Shown here piece by piece: positions 14,056 to 15,150 of a DNA stretch of 15,150 nt; the first letter of the stretch is position 1, and every line of letters starts with the position of its first letter. The notes under the pieces are model-generated. The model was given only the letters and a program-made list of their open reading frames with translations, had not been told where the DNA came from and did not search any database. The stretch is from assembly GCA_003695835.1 (NCBI GenBank), contig RFHN01000095.1:1-15150 (forward strand), given 5' to 3'. The stretch is from Armatimonadota bacterium (GTDB lineage Bacteria; Armatimonadota; Fimbriimonadia; Fimbriimonadales; ATM1). The translations under genes were made by a program, and so were the position numbers.

Positions 14056-14805
14056 ATGAAGATCTTAGTCCCTGTCAAACGAGTCCCCGACCCCTACGCA
14101 AAGGTCTCCGTTCTGCCGGATGGTTCCGGCCTGGACACGACGGCGATCAAGTTCGAAATCAACCCCTTCGACGAGATCGCAGTCGAAGAGGCCGTTCGGA
14201 TCAGCGAACAGAGAGAGGCCGAAGTCGTCGTCGTCTCCATCGGCAAACCGGAGTGCGAGGAACAGCTCCGCAAGGCGCTCGCCATCGGAGCGCATCGAGG
14301 CATCCTCGTGGAGACCGAAGCAAACCTCGACTCGCTCGGTGTGGCGAAGATTCTCAAAAAGGTTTTCGAAAAGGAATCGCCCGACCTCGTCATCATGGGC
14401 AAACAGGCGATTGACGATGACGCGAACCAAGCCGGACAGATGCTTGCCGCGCTGCTCGACCTCCCGCAGATGACTTTTGCCGCAAAGGTGGAACTGCTGG
14501 ATGGCAAGGCGCGCGTCACTCGGGAGACCGACGCAGGACAGGAAACCCTCGAGGCGCCCATGCCCTGCATCATCACAACCGACCTGCGCCTGAACGAGCC
14601 TCGCTACGTAGCCCTACCAGGCATCATCAAGGCGCGGTCGAAGCCGATTGAGAAGATCCCGCTCGCCGACCTCGGAGTGGAGCCTGAATGCCGCGTCCAC
14701 ACCCTCAAACTCAGGCCGCCCGCGCCGCGACAGGCGGGGCGAAGAGTCGAGAGCGTGGACGAACTCATCGCCGCTTTGAAAGAGAAGGGGGTGCTGAACG
14801 GATGA
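14056..14805 (+). CDS. etfB: Electron transfer flavoprotein, beta subunit
   Basis: A 249-residue EtfB/FixA-family protein. It begins MKILVPVKRVPDPYAKV, followed by INPFDEIAVEEAVRI (35-49) and GKQAIDDDANQAGQMLAALL (115-134, the AMP-binding loop). RLNEPRYVALPGIIKARSK (about 178-196) lies near the end. ETF carries electrons from acyl-CoA dehydrogenases to ETF:quinone oxidoreductase. The position right after the FadN-type gene fits service to beta-oxidation rather than nitrogen fixation, where fixAB usually sits with fixCX. The stop overlaps the etfA start (ATGA). Confidence 0.94.
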   Translation: MKILVPVKRVPDPYAKVSVLPDGSGLDTTAIKFEINPFDEIAVEEAVRISEQREAEVVVVSIGKPECEEQLRKALAIGAHRGILVETEANLDSLGVAKILKKVFEKESPDLVIMGKQAIDDDANQAGQMLAALLDLPQMTFAAKVELLDGKARVTRETDAGQETLEAPMPCIITTDLRLNEPRYVALPGIIKARSKPIEKIPLADLGVEPECRVHTLKLRPPAPRQAGRRVESVDELIAALKEKGVLNG

Positions 14806-15150
14806 GCCGAGTCCTCGCCATCGCACTCAATCCCGGGGACGCCGAAGCGCTGGCCGCCTTCTGCCAGGCCATCGAAGCCGACTTCACGCTCGTGGATGCC
14901 GCCGGCGACGCGGCGACCGACCTCGGCGCAAGCAGAATCCTTCGACTCGAAGGCGAGATCCCGCCCGCCGACGCCCTCGCGCCGTTCGTCGCGGAATTGG
15001 GGCGCGAGGCGGAGATCATCGTCGGCGTCGCTCACATGGCGGGGAAGGACCTCCTGCCACGCGTGGCGGGTCTTCTGGATCGCCCGATGGTGGGCGATAT
15101 CGTAGAGGTTTTGGACAAAGACCAGCACAAATTTCTCCGACCGATCGTCG
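14802..15150 (+). CDS. etfA: Electron transfer flavoprotein, alpha subunit, N-terminal part (3' end cut by window edge)
   Basis: The frame from ATG 14802 runs open for 116 codons to the right edge. It has the EtfA N-terminal domain pattern: MSRVLAIALNPGDAEAL, then EIIVGVAHMAGKDLLPRVAG and LLDRPMVGDIVEV, and finally FLRPIV, which in the family leads into the AGNA segment. The FAD-binding C-terminal domain lies beyond the window. The start overlaps the etfB stop by ATGA, so the two subunits are made in step. The first 40 residues are shorter and more acidic than in many homologues, without the common opening VVAEH. Confidence 0.9.
   Translation, partial: MSRVLAIALNPGDAEALAAFCQAIEADFTLVDAAGDAATDLGASRILRLEGEIPPADALAPFVAELGREAEIIVGVAHMAGKDLLPRVAGLLDRPMVGDIVEVLDKDQHKFLRPIV

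Noticed and set aside
1..15150. Search for tRNA, rRNA, CRISPR repeats, insertion sequences and attachment sites
   Set aside because: I saw no transposase or integrase motifs, regularly spaced repeats or cloverleaf-like segments. Subtle ones could be missed by eye.

Overview
The window reads as chromosomal DNA of a GC-rich bacterium (roughly 60% GC by eye) and is densely packed with housekeeping genes. I see no phage, transposon, CRISPR, tRNA or rRNA, and no gene-free stretch over 300 bases; the longest gap is the 123-base divergent region at 6171-6293. The lineage cannot be fixed from the sequence alone. Three features fit a deep-branching non-proteobacterial phylum: a MutL with the endonuclease motif, a FadN-type beta-oxidation fusion with the dehydrogenase domain first, and several operon-leading genes with no visible Shine-Dalgarno. 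My weakly held guess is Armatimonadota (Fimbriimonadia).

Layout. From about 6170 down to 1, nine genes lie on the minus strand in one tight, mostly overlapping series: hisN, ruvX, mltG, yqeG-like, a UbiA-family DPPR-synthase-like gene, gtrA-like, aroE, tsaC, and the 5' part of a secreted amidohydrolase-like gene cut by the window edge. From 6294 to 9183 on the plus strand lies a phosphate-uptake operon, pstS-pstC-pstA, without pstB or phoU. It faces rpmB (bL28, minus strand) across a hairpin that can serve as a two-way terminator. Divergent from rpmB are mutL and ruvC (overlapping GTGA), then a FadN-type 3-hydroxyacyl-CoA dehydrogenase/enoyl-CoA hydratase, etfB and the start of etfA, which is cut by the right edge.

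How the genes work together. The minus-strand series mixes information processing (ruvX, tsaC), amino-acid synthesis (hisN, aroE), peptidoglycan strand termination (mltG) and a probable lipid-linked sugar step. In that last part a UbiA enzyme resembling decaprenyl-phosphate phosphoribosyltransferase is translationally coupled to a HAD phosphatase on one side and a GtrA membrane protein on the other. This block is the most interesting unit of the window. The pst operon imports phosphate, and two GTTAA repeats spaced 11 bp apart upstream of it look like a Pho box. mutL-ruvC is a DNA repair/recombination pair, and fadN-etfBA joins fatty-acid oxidation to electron transfer flavoprotein.

Many starts were moved from the longest open frame to the codon that fits overlap, ribosome binding site and family length (ruvX, ubiA, gtrA, aroE, rpmB, ruvC). 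Several starts are non-ATG: GTG for aroE, tsaC, mutL and ruvC, and TTG for gtrA and pstC.
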